Source: an uncultured Pelagibacteraceae bacterium (lineage in GTDB: Bacteria > Pseudomonadota > Alphaproteobacteria > Pelagibacterales > Pelagibacteraceae). From it: 35,154 nt of DNA. The stretch is from positions 1 through 35,154 of the forward strand of contig CACDQB010000005.1 in the NCBI GenBank assembly GCA_902554795.1, in the 5' to 3' direction. Position numbers and translations under genes: made by a program. Below the pieces are notes generated by a model. That model did not search any database, had not been told where the DNA came from, and worked only from the letters and a program-made list of their open reading frames with translations. Shown here piece by piece: positions 25,821 to 35,154 of this stretch (within the stretch, counting starts at the first letter, position 1; each line of letters begins with the position of its first letter).

Positions 25821-27038
25821 ATGAAAAAAAAGAAAAAAAAATTAAAAAAAAGTATTTCTAAAAATCAAAATAAAGCCAAAAAAAAAGCAAAAAAAACATC
25901 AAAAAAATCAAATAAATTTAATATTAAAAATAAATTAGTAAAAAGAATTAAGAGTCGAAGAAAACAGAAAACTAATAAATTAAAAAAATCCAAAAAAAAA
26001 ACAAAGATTTTAAAAAAATCTAAATCTATTGTATCAAAGAAACCAGATTTTCTTTTAAAAGTAGTTAGCTTTCAAAATTCTTTAAAGCCTGAATTTAAGT
26101 TTAGATTAAATTTTGGTTTTGAAAAATATATCCAAGCATTTTTTGATAAAATAGCAGATACAATTTCACAATACAAAATTCTAAAAAAAGATGAAGCAAG
26201 AAGGTTAAAATTAGAAAAACAAGAAAAAGAACGATTAGAAAAGATTGAAGCTGCAAAAGAAAAGCAAAAAGAGGCTGAATTAAAAGTTAAATTAAAAGAA
26301 CAAGCTTTAAAAGATGAAATTAGATTGGAAAAACAAAGAACAAAAGAAATAAAACTTTTCTTAAGAAAAGAACAAGCTCTTTTAAGAATTGAACAAGCAG
26401 AAAAACAAAAACAATTTTTACAACAATTAAAATTAGATAAGCAAATTGAAAAGTTTAGAGTTAGAGAAGTTAAAGAATTAGAGAAATTGGAAAAAATTTC
26501 CTTAAGAGAAAAGAGAGAGGATTATGCCGGCTTACAACAAAGAATAGAAAAATTAAAAGAAAAATATCGAATTATTAGAGATCAAAAAATTAGAGAAAGA
26601 GTAGAGGCTTTAGGAGTTAAAATTCAAGGAGATGAAGATAGAGAAACACTTTTACAAAAAGAAAAAGAATATACTTTAGCTAGACAGAAAATTGAGTTTG
26701 CTCTCGAAAGTTTTTATAGAAGTGCTAGCAGTTTAGTATTTCAATTAAACAAAAGACATATAACAAGACATATGTCTATCTTTAGATGCATAGACAGAAG
26801 ATTTGAAACAGGAGAAATATTTGTTAAATGGGATGAAGCCTTAGATGATGAATGGCTTTTATTAATTTATATAAAAAATAATTCACCAGATGAAGGAATA
26901 GTTATTGAAGACAAAACCAATCCAGAAAAAAATATTTCTCATGAGTTTAAAAATAATGAAATATTTAAGGCCTCAGATACCATGGTTGATGCTCTTACGC
27001 AGTTAATCGCAAGAAAAAGAGCCAAAAATATCAATTAA
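25821..27038 (+). CDS. Lys-rich N-terminus / charged coiled-coil protein of unknown function
   Basis: MKKKKKKLKKSISKNQNKAKKKAKKTSKK... basic tail, long KEQ-rich coiled coil, then a compositionally normal C-terminus. Start set to the ATG at 25821. Confidence 0.75.
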   Translation: MKKKKKKLKKSISKNQNKAKKKAKKTSKKSNKFNIKNKLVKRIKSRRKQKTNKLKKSKKKTKILKKSKSIVSKKPDFLLKVVSFQNSLKPEFKFRLNFGFEKYIQAFFDKIADTISQYKILKKDEARRLKLEKQEKERLEKIEAAKEKQKEAELKVKLKEQALKDEIRLEKQRTKEIKLFLRKEQALLRIEQAEKQKQFLQQLKLDKQIEKFRVREVKELEKLEKISLREKREDYAGLQQRIEKLKEKYRIIRDQKIRERVEALGVKIQGDEDRETLLQKEKEYTLARQKIEFALESFYRSASSLVFQLNKRHITRHMSIFRCIDRRFETGEIFVKWDEALDDEWLLLIYIKNNSPDEGIVIEDKTNPEKNISHEFKNNEIFKASDTMVDALTQLIARKRAKNIN

Positions 27039-27068
27039 ATTATCTTACATAATTAAGTATCATTAAGA

Positions 27069-27362
27069 ATGTTACTTTCTTCAACATTAATGATTATTTT
27101 GTATCTAATATTAAAATATGTCCTTGCCTGGATAAGGTATTTTAACAGTCTCGACTCTAGATTAGGCCAATCCACATGGCGATGGAGTTATGATTACCCG
27201 GTAGTTGGTGAAAGAGATATTTCAGATTTAGATGATAAAATTTTTGTTAGACTGAGGAGAAAAAGAAATAGAGTTATAACTCTTATGTATTCAATATTAT
27301 TAATTATGTTTTTATTATCCATGTCTTTACTAAGTGAATTTTTAATATTTTTTTTAACCTAA
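27069..27362 (+). CDS. Small membrane protein of unknown function
   Basis: 97 aa, TM segments at both ends around a polar middle (STWRWSYDYPVVGERDISDLDDKIFVRLRRKRNR). Confidence 0.55.
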   Translation: MLLSSTLMIILYLILKYVLAWIRYFNSLDSRLGQSTWRWSYDYPVVGERDISDLDDKIFVRLRRKRNRVITLMYSILLIMFLLSMSLLSEFLIFFLT

Positions 27363-27707
27363 TTTTTTGAGTTGTTTTTTATTTTTTAAATATAAAAAAA
27401 AAGCAACAATTTCGTATCCATATTTAAAGATTGAGAAAATTATTGGTAGTTTGAAAAATTTATATAAAAATTTATACTTTGGAATTTTTTTCCAAACATA
27501 AAGAAATGCCTCCGCGCCTTCGATAATTTTACCATTCTCCTTAACATGTAATCTTCTTAATAATTCTTTGTCATTTCTAGATGTTTCTTTTTCAGCATCT
27601 GAATTATTTGTAATATCTATCCAGTCTATATCTTTAATATTTTCTTTTTTATATAAGTTAATTTCTGATCTACAGATTTTACAAGAATTATTAAAAAATA
27701 CTTTCAT
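27354..27707 (-). CDS. DCC family thiol-disulfide oxidoreductase (DUF393)
   Basis: MKVFFNNSCKICRSEINLYKK and ADAFLYVWKKIP-like EGAEAFLYVWKKIPKY are DUF393 features. Confidence 0.75.
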   Translation of the reverse strand: MKVFFNNSCKICRSEINLYKKENIKDIDWIDITNNSDAEKETSRNDKELLRRLHVKENGKIIEGAEAFLYVWKKIPKYKFLYKFFKLPIIFSIFKYGYEIVAFFLYLKNKKQLKKLG

Positions 27708-27792
27708 TTAGCAATAATTAACTTTTAGTAATAAATTGTACATGCGTAAAATGATCAGTTGAAAATTATCAACAAACCACTATTTAAGTTGA

Positions 27793-29205
27793 ATGAGTAA
27801 TTTCTTTAACAAGTCTGATTTAACAAGACAAGATGCAGATAAAATAGTATCTGATACACTCAATAATTGTGATGATGGTGAGCTTTATTTAGAGGAGTCA
27901 AAATCAGAGTCAATTGTTTTAGATGATAATAAAATAAAAAGCTCAAACTATAGTTCTGATTTAGGATTTGGCTTCAGAGCTATCTCAAACGAGGTTGTTG
28001 CTTATTCATATTCTAACGAAATATCAAAAGATTCATTAAAAAATTCCTCAGAAAATCTTAAATCAACTCTTAAATCAATTAAAGGCACATATAATCATGA
28101 AATTCCAAAATCTAATAAAAAATTTTATGAAGATATTAATCCAATTGAACAAAAATCTTTAGACTCGAAATTAGAAGTTTTAAATAAAGTAAATGATTTT
28201 TTAAGAAAAAAAGATGGATCAGTAAAACAAGTGACTGCTAGTTTTGCTGGTGAGCAAAAATCAATTGAAATTATTCGATCAGGTGGAGAAGCACTTACCG
28301 ATGTACGTCCATTAATTAGATTTAATGTCTCTGTAATGTTGGAAAAAAATGGAAGAAAAGAAACTGGAGTATATGGAATTGGTGGCAGACAATCTTATGA
28401 CGATTATTTAAAAAATGATAATTGGAAAAATGTTTGTGAAGAGGCTTTTAGAATTGCATCAGTAAATTTAGAAAGCAAACCAGCACCTGCTGGTGAGATG
28501 AAAGTAGTCTTAGGACCTGGTTGGCCTGCTATATTAATTCATGAAGCAATTGGTCATGGTCTAGAAGGAGATTTTAATAGAAAAAAAACATCAGCATTTC
28601 ATGATCTTATTGGAGAAAAAGTTGCAAGTGAGGGAGTAACAATTGTTGATGATGGTACGATAGATAATAGAAGAGGCAGTTTAACTATTGATGATGAGGG
28701 AACGCCAACTGAGCGAACAGTTTTAATTGAAAATGGTATTCTCAAAAATTTTATGCAAGATAGACACAATGCAAGATTAATGAATACAAGATCTACCGGA
28801 TCTGGAAGAAGAGAAAATTATAGACATATTGTTTTGCCAAGAATGAGAAACACAATGATGTTAAGTGGCAATCAAACTCAAGATGAAATGATCAAATCTG
28901 TTGATAAAGGAATTTTTGCAGTAAGTTTTGGAGGTGGCCAGGTAGATATTACTTCTGGAAAATTTGTATTTAATTGTACTGAAGCTTACGAAATTAATAA
29001 TGGTAAAATTGGATCTCCAATTAAAGGCGCAACACTTATTGGTGATGGACCATCAATACTTAAAGAAGTATCGATGGTAGGAAATGATATGATGTTAGAC
29101 CCAGGCATAGGAACTTGTGGAAAAGCAGGACAAGGAGTTCCGGTGGGAGTTGCTCAACCTTCAATTTTGATCGATAAAATGACAGTTGGTGGAACAAAAC
29201 TTTAA
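27793..29205 (+). CDS. tldD: Metalloprotease TldD
   Basis: ILIHEAIGHGLEGDFNRKKTSAF (HExxxH), RRENYRHIVLPRMRNT, GTCGKAGQGVPVGVAQPS. Confidence 0.95.
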   Translation: MSNFFNKSDLTRQDADKIVSDTLNNCDDGELYLEESKSESIVLDDNKIKSSNYSSDLGFGFRAISNEVVAYSYSNEISKDSLKNSSENLKSTLKSIKGTYNHEIPKSNKKFYEDINPIEQKSLDSKLEVLNKVNDFLRKKDGSVKQVTASFAGEQKSIEIIRSGGEALTDVRPLIRFNVSVMLEKNGRKETGVYGIGGRQSYDDYLKNDNWKNVCEEAFRIASVNLESKPAPAGEMKVVLGPGWPAILIHEAIGHGLEGDFNRKKTSAFHDLIGEKVASEGVTIVDDGTIDNRRGSLTIDDEGTPTERTVLIENGILKNFMQDRHNARLMNTRSTGSGRRENYRHIVLPRMRNTMMLSGNQTQDEMIKSVDKGIFAVSFGGGQVDITSGKFVFNCTEAYEINNGKIGSPIKGATLIGDGPSILKEVSMVGNDMMLDPGIGTCGKAGQGVPVGVAQPSILIDKMTVGGTKL

Positions 29206-29207
29206 TT

Positions 29208-30524
29208 ATGGTTAAGGATCAAGAATTTCTAAAATCTAAAGCTTCATATTGTTTAGATTTGGCAAAAAAAATGGGAGCAACTGATGCCAGTGTTACAGTC
29301 GGTCACTCAATTTCAGAAACAGTTAACTTTAGAAATAAATCCTTAGAAGCCTCAGATAGATCAGATGGATTGGCATTAAGTATAGAAACTTATTTAGGTA
29401 AAAGAAGATCATCAATTTCATCATCAAATTTACTAGATGAAAATATAAAAACTTTAATTGAAAAGTGCTTTGAAACCACAAAAATTACACCAGAGGATGA
29501 ATTTAATTCTTTGCCTGACAAAAATTTATTAGCTAAACAAATTAGTAGTCTTAATTTGTATGATGAAACAAGATTTGAAAATGATAAAAAAATAAAATAT
29601 TTAAAAGATTTAGAGGAATCTGCTTCATCAGATAATCAAATCATAAATACAGAATCTAGTTTTACTGAAAATAAATCAAATTTTATATTAGCAAATAGTG
29701 ACGGTTTTTGTGACGGCTATAAAACTTCTTCTTTTACTACTTCTTGTGTAACGGTTGCAAAAGATGAAAATAGCATGGAAAGAGACTATGAATTTTCTAG
29801 TAAACGTCATTTGTCTGATATTAAGCAAGCAATAGAACTTGGAAATAAAGCTGCCAAGCAAACTATTAGAAAATTGAGCCCTAAAAAAATTGGAAGTGAA
29901 AAGATCAGCATAATTTTTGATAAAAGAATTTCAAAGGGAATGTTAAGTGTTTTTGCAAGTGCAATATCTGCCTCCGCAATTGCAAGAGGCACTTCATTTT
30001 TAAAGGATAAAATTGATGAACAGGTTTTTGCTGATTCGATAAATGTAATTGATAAACCAGATATGATTAAAGGAATGGGTTCTCAAAATTTTGATTCAGA
30101 GGGTGTAAACTCAAACACATTACAACTTATAGAGAATGGAATACTTAAAAATTATCTTGTCGACACATACAATGGAAAAAAATTAAATTTAAAATCAAAT
30201 GGAAGAAGTGGTGGAACTACCAATTTATATTTTGAAAAAGGAAATATAAGCTATGAGGATCTTATGAAAAAAGATTCAAGAAGTCTTTATATTACCGAAA
30301 CTATTGGTCATGGTTCTAATATTGTAACCGGAGATTATTCAGTAGGTGCAACTGGTTTTTTATTTGAAGATGGAGAATTTAAATATCCTGTTAATGAAAT
30401 AACAATTGCTGGAAATTTTAAGGATATGTTCAAAAATATTATTTTAGCTAATGATTTAGAATTCGAATATTCAGTCAATTCACCAACTATGATGATAGAA
30501 GGTATGACTGTTGCAGGAAAATGA
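29208..30524 (+). CDS. pmbA: TldD/PmbA (TldE) family partner protein
   Basis: ASVTVGHSISETVNFRNKSLEASDRSDGLALSI...; GSNIVTGDYSVGATGFLFEDGE...VNEITIAGNFKDMF is typical PmbA. Confidence 0.93.
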   Translation: MVKDQEFLKSKASYCLDLAKKMGATDASVTVGHSISETVNFRNKSLEASDRSDGLALSIETYLGKRRSSISSSNLLDENIKTLIEKCFETTKITPEDEFNSLPDKNLLAKQISSLNLYDETRFENDKKIKYLKDLEESASSDNQIINTESSFTENKSNFILANSDGFCDGYKTSSFTTSCVTVAKDENSMERDYEFSSKRHLSDIKQAIELGNKAAKQTIRKLSPKKIGSEKISIIFDKRISKGMLSVFASAISASAIARGTSFLKDKIDEQVFADSINVIDKPDMIKGMGSQNFDSEGVNSNTLQLIENGILKNYLVDTYNGKKLNLKSNGRSGGTTNLYFEKGNISYEDLMKKDSRSLYITETIGHGSNIVTGDYSVGATGFLFEDGEFKYPVNEITIAGNFKDMFKNIILANDLEFEYSVNSPTMMIEGMTVAGK

Positions 30525-31492
30525 GTAGTTATTGTGTAATTGGCTCTGGAATTTCTGGAGCAACAATAGCTAATTTGTTAAGTAAAAAAAATTCTGTACA
30601 CATTTATGATAAAGCTCGGGGCCCAGGTGGAAGATCTTCTTTTAAAAGATTAAATAAGACTAAAGGATTTGATCACGGGGCACAATATATTTCTCCAAAA
30701 ACAATTCAATTTAAAAAATTTATTACCAATTTATGTAAAAAAAAAATTCTAAAAAAATGGAGTGGCAAACATATTTTTTTAAACAAATTAAAAAAAGAAA
30801 ATAAAAATCATGTTAAAATAATTGGCTGCAAGGGTAACAATGATATTAGCAAACATTTAATAAAGAATATAAATTGTAATTTTCAAAGTGAGTTAGAGAA
30901 GATTAAATTTGTAAACAAAAAATGGAAGCTAGTCTTTAAGAATAATAAAACAAAATATTATGATAAATTGGTATTAACTTGCCCATTCCCACAATTAAAA
31001 AAATTATCAAAAAAATTTATTAAGGATTCATTCATTAAGCAAAAAATCAAAATGGATGCAAATATTACAGTCATGATCGAAATTAAAAAAACAAATAAAA
31101 ACATATCAAGTTATTTATTTAACGATAAAATTTTAGGCTGGGCGGCTAAAGAAAATAGTAAAAAAAGATTTAAAAGTAATAATGATTTATGGACTTTACA
31201 AAGTACAAATTTATGGGCAAATAATAAAATAAATAAAAATAGAGAAAATAAAGAAAAAAACTCAATGATTTTAATTAATCAATTTTTTAAACTTACTGGA
31301 ATTAAAAAAACAAAAATAATAACTTCATTAAATCATGGTTGGAAATATTCCTCAAATTCTAGAGCCTTAAAAGTTAAAAGTTATTGGAATAATAAATTAA
31401 ATTTAGGAGTGTGTGCAGATTGGTTTGTAGGCCCTAGAGTAGAGGCTGGATGGATAAGTGCAAATGATCTTTATAAAAAAATAAATAAATAA
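30521..31492 (+). CDS. FAD-dependent amine oxidase-like (renalase-like) oxidoreductase
   Basis: SYCVIGSGISGATIANLLSKKNSVHIYDKARGPGGRSS dinucleotide fold, FDHGAQYIS; C-terminal GVCADWFVGPRVEAGWISANDLY. Confidence 0.85.
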   Translation: MSSYCVIGSGISGATIANLLSKKNSVHIYDKARGPGGRSSFKRLNKTKGFDHGAQYISPKTIQFKKFITNLCKKKILKKWSGKHIFLNKLKKENKNHVKIIGCKGNNDISKHLIKNINCNFQSELEKIKFVNKKWKLVFKNNKTKYYDKLVLTCPFPQLKKLSKKFIKDSFIKQKIKMDANITVMIEIKKTNKNISSYLFNDKILGWAAKENSKKRFKSNNDLWTLQSTNLWANNKINKNRENKEKNSMILINQFFKLTGIKKTKIITSLNHGWKYSSNSRALKVKSYWNNKLNLGVCADWFVGPRVEAGWISANDLYKKINK

Positions 31493-31494
31493 TT

Positions 31495-32175
31495 TTATTC
31501 AAGATTTTTTAAGCGATATTCCCAATTTCCCATTCTCTTATATGTAATTTTAATAATCACTGAAGTTTTTTTATCCAGCCAAATATCAAAATTTAATTTT
31601 TTATCTTCAGGAAGAGACATATCTTTAGATGTAAGTTTGAAATGATCTGTTTCGTATTGTTTGCCATTAATTGAAATATTTTCCTTACCAATAAAAGTAA
31701 CTATTTGTTCTTTTATACTTCCAGAAATAGGACTTATTTGGCTTTCTGCTTGTAAGATTTTATGACTCCACCAATTTCCAATAATATTTTTAATAGAAGC
31801 TTCACCTGAGTATGAAGATCCTTTGATGTCAAATTTCTTATTATTTTTATCCAGTTTTAAGTTTACAAATTTTTCTTTTTTATTTTGAAGCGTCTTTGAT
31901 TGAAAAGATATTAAATTATCTTTTAAATAAATTTCTTCTCCATATCCCTCTACTTTAAATATTGTTGCAGATAGGAGTTTTACCTCAAATTTATATTGAT
32001 TTTTTACTATCGTTTTTTCACCATCTCTTTTAAAAAAATAATTGTTATACCCAATTACTTCATCATTTCTCAAGATCTCCATTTCTATTTTGTCAAATTT
32101 GTTATAATGACCAATATGAGCTAAAGAAATTGATGAGAAAAATGTTAAAAGTAAAATAATTGCAATCTTTTTCAT
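31495..32175 (-). CDS. Secreted conserved hypothetical protein (DUF6134-like)
   Basis: Signal peptide; beta-rich periplasmic-type sequence (...ISINGKQYETDHFKLTSKDM...FDIWLDKKTSVIIKITYKRMGNWEYRL). Confidence 0.5.
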   Translation of the reverse strand: MKKIAIILLLTFFSSISLAHIGHYNKFDKIEMEILRNDEVIGYNNYFFKRDGEKTIVKNQYKFEVKLLSATIFKVEGYGEEIYLKDNLISFQSKTLQNKKEKFVNLKLDKNNKKFDIKGSSYSGEASIKNIIGNWWSHKILQAESQISPISGSIKEQIVTFIGKENISINGKQYETDHFKLTSKDMSLPEDKKLNFDIWLDKKTSVIIKITYKRMGNWEYRLKNLE

Positions 32176-32228
32176 TTGCTGATTACAATATTAGAATTTT
32201 TCATTAATAGATATAGCTTATTATAATT

Positions 32229-32876
32229 ATGTTTTTAAAAATAAAAAAAATTCCAAAAGTAAAATGGAGCTCAGAAAAACCATTTAATTTTAAACCAAAG
32301 TTTTCTACATTTTTTTTCTTATGTTTTGGTTTGTCTTTATTTGGATTAGGTGAAGGATTATTAATTGTTTCATTCACAGGAGCCTCTCCTTGGAGTGTTT
32401 TAGCCCAAGGTATTTCCTTAAATATTAATTTAAGTATTGGAACTATTACATTATTAATAAGTATTGCTGTTTTAATTTTATGGATCCCACTCGGGCAAAA
32501 ACCAGGGATGGGTACAATATTTAATGCTTTGATAATTGCAATTATGATTGATCTTTGTATCAAATATGTTCCAACACCATCAAATTATATTTATCAATTA
32601 ATTTTAGCTGTAATTTCTGTAATCATGGTAGGAATAGGTGGGGGTATTTACTTAGTATCAAATTTAGGAGCCGGTCCTAGAGATGGGCTTATGATAGGAT
32701 TACAAAAAGTAACAAATTTTCCTATAGCCGTTGTAAGAGCAACTTTAGAAATTTCAGTTGTAAGTATTGGATGGTATTTAGGAGGAACAGTAGGGGTTGG
32801 AACTTTATTGTTCGCGTTTGGCATAGGTCCTTGCGTTGCTCTAGGACTTTATTTAGTTGATAAAACTTTTGATTAG
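32229..32876 (+). CDS. YczE/YitT-like integral membrane protein
   Basis: GEGLLIVSFTGASPWSVLAQGIS, GGGIYLVSNLGAGPRDGLMIGLQK, GTVGVGTLLFAFGIGPCVALGL. Confidence 0.8.
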   Translation: MFLKIKKIPKVKWSSEKPFNFKPKFSTFFFLCFGLSLFGLGEGLLIVSFTGASPWSVLAQGISLNINLSIGTITLLISIAVLILWIPLGQKPGMGTIFNALIIAIMIDLCIKYVPTPSNYIYQLILAVISVIMVGIGGGIYLVSNLGAGPRDGLMIGLQKVTNFPIAVVRATLEISVVSIGWYLGGTVGVGTLLFAFGIGPCVALGLYLVDKTFD

Positions 32877-34699
32877 GCTGCAGCTATAGCTTTTTCGCTT
32901 TTTTTTCTTTCGTGGGGATCAAGAATTGCTTTTCTCAATCTACATGAGTCTGGAGTTATCTCTAAAGCTTCATCTGTATTAAGCATACTTAATTGTTCTG
33001 CAATTGACATTTTTCTTACAGGTGTAAGTACAACATTCTCATCTGTGCCCTGAGTTCTCATATTTGTAAGTTTCTTACCCTTCATTACATTAATGATCAT
33101 ATCACCTGGTTTAGGTGAAAGACCTACGATCATTCCAGGATAAACAGAGTCGTTATGTGTAACAAACATTTCTCCTCGTGCTTGTAAGTTAAAGATTGCA
33201 AATGCAACAGCTTTTCCTTGTTCCATTGAGATTAACGCTCCATTTCTTCTACCTTCCATTTCTCCTTCAAAAGGACCATAACTATGGAATATTCTGTTAA
33301 TCACTCCATTTCCTTTTGTAAGTGTAAGAAATCTACTTGTGTATCCCATCAGGCCTCTAGTAGGCGCATGAAAAATTAATCTTTTTTTGTTAGTTCCAGT
33401 ATCTTTTAATTCTATTAGTTTACCTTTTCTTCTATTCATTGAATCAATTACTTTTGATGAATGTTCTTCATCAAGGTCCATAGTAATTTCTTCAATTGGC
33501 TCAAGTTTATTTCCACTTTCATCAGTTTTGTATAAAACTTTTGGAGGGCTAACTGTCATTTCAAAACCCTCTCTTCTCATTTGAGTTAAAAGAATTTCTA
33601 ACATTAGCTCACCTCTACCACTAACAACAAAAGAATCTTTTCCAGTGTTTTCTGAAAATGTAATACCAACATTATTTTGAGCTTCTTGAACCAATCTATC
33701 TCTTATTTGGGTGCTGGTTAGTTTCTTACCTTCAGTTCCAGCTAAAGGTGAAGTATTTACAGTAATTGTAATTGACATTGTAGGTGGATCTATTGGAGTC
33801 GCAGGTATCGGCTCATTTACCTCTAGATCGCATATAGTATCAGCAACGTTTGCTTTTTCTAACCCAGCAACAACTACGATATCCCCAGCCTCGCCAACAT
33901 CTATCGGAACTTTTTTTGTTCCTTCATATCTAAAAATTTTTGTTAATTTTCCTTCATCAACTTTTTCACCATTTAAATTAATTGCTTTTATGGATTGATT
34001 AGCTTTCGCTGTCCCCTGTGTAATTCTTCCAACTAAACTTCTTCCTAAAAAACTATCTGCGTAAAGCAGCGTTGACAGCATTGCAAAAGGTTTGGTTTTA
34101 TCCAGTTCAGCAGGTTTTACGTGATCAACAATTAAATCTAACAAAGGATTTAAATTTTCTCTTGGACCATCAACTTCATGATCAGCCCAACCTGATCTTC
34201 CACTTGCATACAGAACTGGAAAATCTAATTGTTCTTCATTTGCATCTAAGCTAACAAATAAATCAAATGTTTCATCTAAAACTTCATTAGCTCTTTGATC
34301 AGCTTTATCTAATTTATTAATAACAACAATTGGTTTTAATCCTTGTTTAAGTGCTTTGGATAATACAAATTTTGTTTGAGGCATAACACCTTCTGCAGAG
34401 TCAATTAATAAAAGTGCTCCGTCTGCCATACTTAAAACTCTTTCAACTTCAGCAGCAAAATCTCTATGGCCTGGAGTATCGATTATATTTATTCTTGAAT
34501 TGTTCCAATTAATTGAAGCAGGTTTTGCTAAAATTGTAATCCCTCTTTCTTTTTCAAGCTCACCTGAGTCCATTAATCTTTCATCAACAACTTCATTCTC
34601 TCTAAATGAACCGCTTTGTTTCATTAAATTATCAATTAGAGTGGTTTTGCCATGATCAACATGGGCTATGATTGTGATGTTTCTGATGTTATTGCTCAT
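32873..34699 (-). CDS. typA: Ribosome-associated GTPase BipA/TypA
   Basis: NITIIAHVDHGKTTLIDNLMKQSGSF, DTPGHRDFAAEVERVLSMADG, GRGELMLEILLTQMRREGFEM, ARGEMFVTHND. Confidence 0.97.
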   Translation of the reverse strand: MSNNIRNITIIAHVDHGKTTLIDNLMKQSGSFRENEVVDERLMDSGELEKERGITILAKPASINWNNSRINIIDTPGHRDFAAEVERVLSMADGALLLIDSAEGVMPQTKFVLSKALKQGLKPIVVINKLDKADQRANEVLDETFDLFVSLDANEEQLDFPVLYASGRSGWADHEVDGPRENLNPLLDLIVDHVKPAELDKTKPFAMLSTLLYADSFLGRSLVGRITQGTAKANQSIKAINLNGEKVDEGKLTKIFRYEGTKKVPIDVGEAGDIVVVAGLEKANVADTICDLEVNEPIPATPIDPPTMSITITVNTSPLAGTEGKKLTSTQIRDRLVQEAQNNVGITFSENTGKDSFVVSGRGELMLEILLTQMRREGFEMTVSPPKVLYKTDESGNKLEPIEEITMDLDEEHSSKVIDSMNRRKGKLIELKDTGTNKKRLIFHAPTRGLMGYTSRFLTLTKGNGVINRIFHSYGPFEGEMEGRRNGALISMEQGKAVAFAIFNLQARGEMFVTHNDSVYPGMIVGLSPKPGDMIINVMKGKKLTNMRTQGTDENVVLTPVRKMSIAEQLSMLNTDEALEITPDSCRLRKAILDPHERKKSEKAIAAA

Positions 34700-34784
34700 A
34701 AATTCTGGCTCTTATACATATTTAAAAGGATATTAAAACTCAAAAAAACTCATAACTGGCTTGAATAATTTTCAAAATTTAGGA

Positions 34785-34901
34785 TTAATTTGGCTTTTTT
34801 TGCTTATCTTTTTTAAGTTTTCTTTTTTCTTTAAAGCTCAATTTAGGTTTTTTCTTAACACTAGAGTCTTTAAATGATTTACCGCTATATCTTTTTGACA
34901 T
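34785..34901 (-). CDS. Very small basic protein (38 aa), between groL and typA
   Basis: Manual translation MSKRYSGKSFKDSSVKKKPKLSFKEKRKLKKDKQKKPN*. Too short for the ORF track; clean ATG..TAA frame. Confidence 0.4.
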   Translation of the reverse strand: MSKRYSGKSFKDSSVKKKPKLSFKEKRKLKKDKQKKPN

Positions 34902-34920
34902 TATTAAACTTCATATAAAA

Positions 34921-34946
34921 AAAAGGCCATCTTGAGATGGCCTTTT
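34921..34946 (-). terminator. Rho-independent terminator downstream of groL
   Basis: AAAAGGCCATC TTGA GATGGCCTTTT perfect 11-bp stem just 3' of the groL stop. Confidence 0.9.
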
Positions 34947-34971
34947 AAATTTTGTTTTAGAAAATGAGGGA

Positions 34972-35154
34972 TTACATTCCCATTCCACCCATGCCTCCCA
35001 TGCCGCCCATTCCACCAGGCATTCCACCAGGCATTCCGCCAGCAGCATCTTTTTCCTCTGGTTTGTCAGCGATCATTGCTTCTGTAGTCACTAATAATCC
35101 AGCAATTGAAGCAGCATCTTGTAAAGCAGTTCTTACAACTTTAACTGGGTCTAT
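34972..35154 (-). CDS. groL: Chaperonin GroEL, C-terminal fragment (5' end beyond window)
   Basis: Minus-strand translation [60 protein letters not shown]. Confidence 0.97.
   Translation of the reverse strand: MDPVKVVRTALQDAASIAGLLVTTEAMIADKPEEKDAAGGMPGGMPGGMGGMGGMGGMGM

Noticed and set aside
25821-26040. Poly-A-rich tracts resembling a simple repeat
   Set aside because: Encodes the Lys-rich tail; no fixed repeat unit seen.
29807-29992. Minus-strand 61-aa ORF
   Set aside because: Antisense to pmbA/tldE.
32204-32563. Minus-strand 119-aa ORF
   Set aside because: Antisense to the YczE-like membrane gene, which has the better protein signature.
33387-34254. Three plus-strand ORFs (33387..33584, 33711..33998, 34072..34254)
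   Set aside because: All antisense to typA, a highly conserved gene.
34975-35040. Short tandem repeat (CAT(T/G)CC-rich)
   Set aside because: Explained by the normal GGM-rich GroEL C-terminal tail.
1-35154. CRISPR array, tRNA/rRNA, transposase, phage or toxin-antitoxin signatures
   Set aside because: Looked for and not seen: no regularly spaced repeats, no clear tRNA cloverleaf, no transposase or integrase motifs in the ORFs.

Overview
AT-rich alphaproteobacterial window. Gene content and composition fit a SAR11/Pelagibacterales-like genome, but that assignment is an inference. The dominant feature is a purine catabolism and uptake island at about 1.7-19.5 kb. It holds a split XdhC, a stand-alone cytochrome c, PuuE allantoinase, ureidoglycolate lyase, allantoicase, OHCU decarboxylase, HIU hydrolase, XdhA, XdhB, guanine deaminase, a PuuD-type membrane urate oxidase lacking its cytochrome c domain, and a purine-type phosphoribosyltransferase. 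It also holds a BMP-type nucleoside ABC transporter, a second CDA-fold deaminase, and an NCS2 xanthine/urate-type permease. Together these encode a complete guanine/xanthine to urate to allantoin to glyoxylate + 2 urea route. No urease is in the window. The most interesting non-coding signals are (1) a compact two-stem RNA overlapping the SD and start codon of the NCS2 permease, a candidate xanthine/urate (NMT1-like) riboswitch, and (2) a ROSE-like RNA thermometer hairpin over the hsp20 SD. The rest (19.5-35 kb) is mostly housekeeping: Hsp20, oligopeptidase B, a J-domain protein, GT9, DapA family, CFA synthase, a Lys-rich coiled-coil protein, TldD/TldE, an amine-oxidase-like FAD protein, BipA/TypA, and the GroEL C-terminus.
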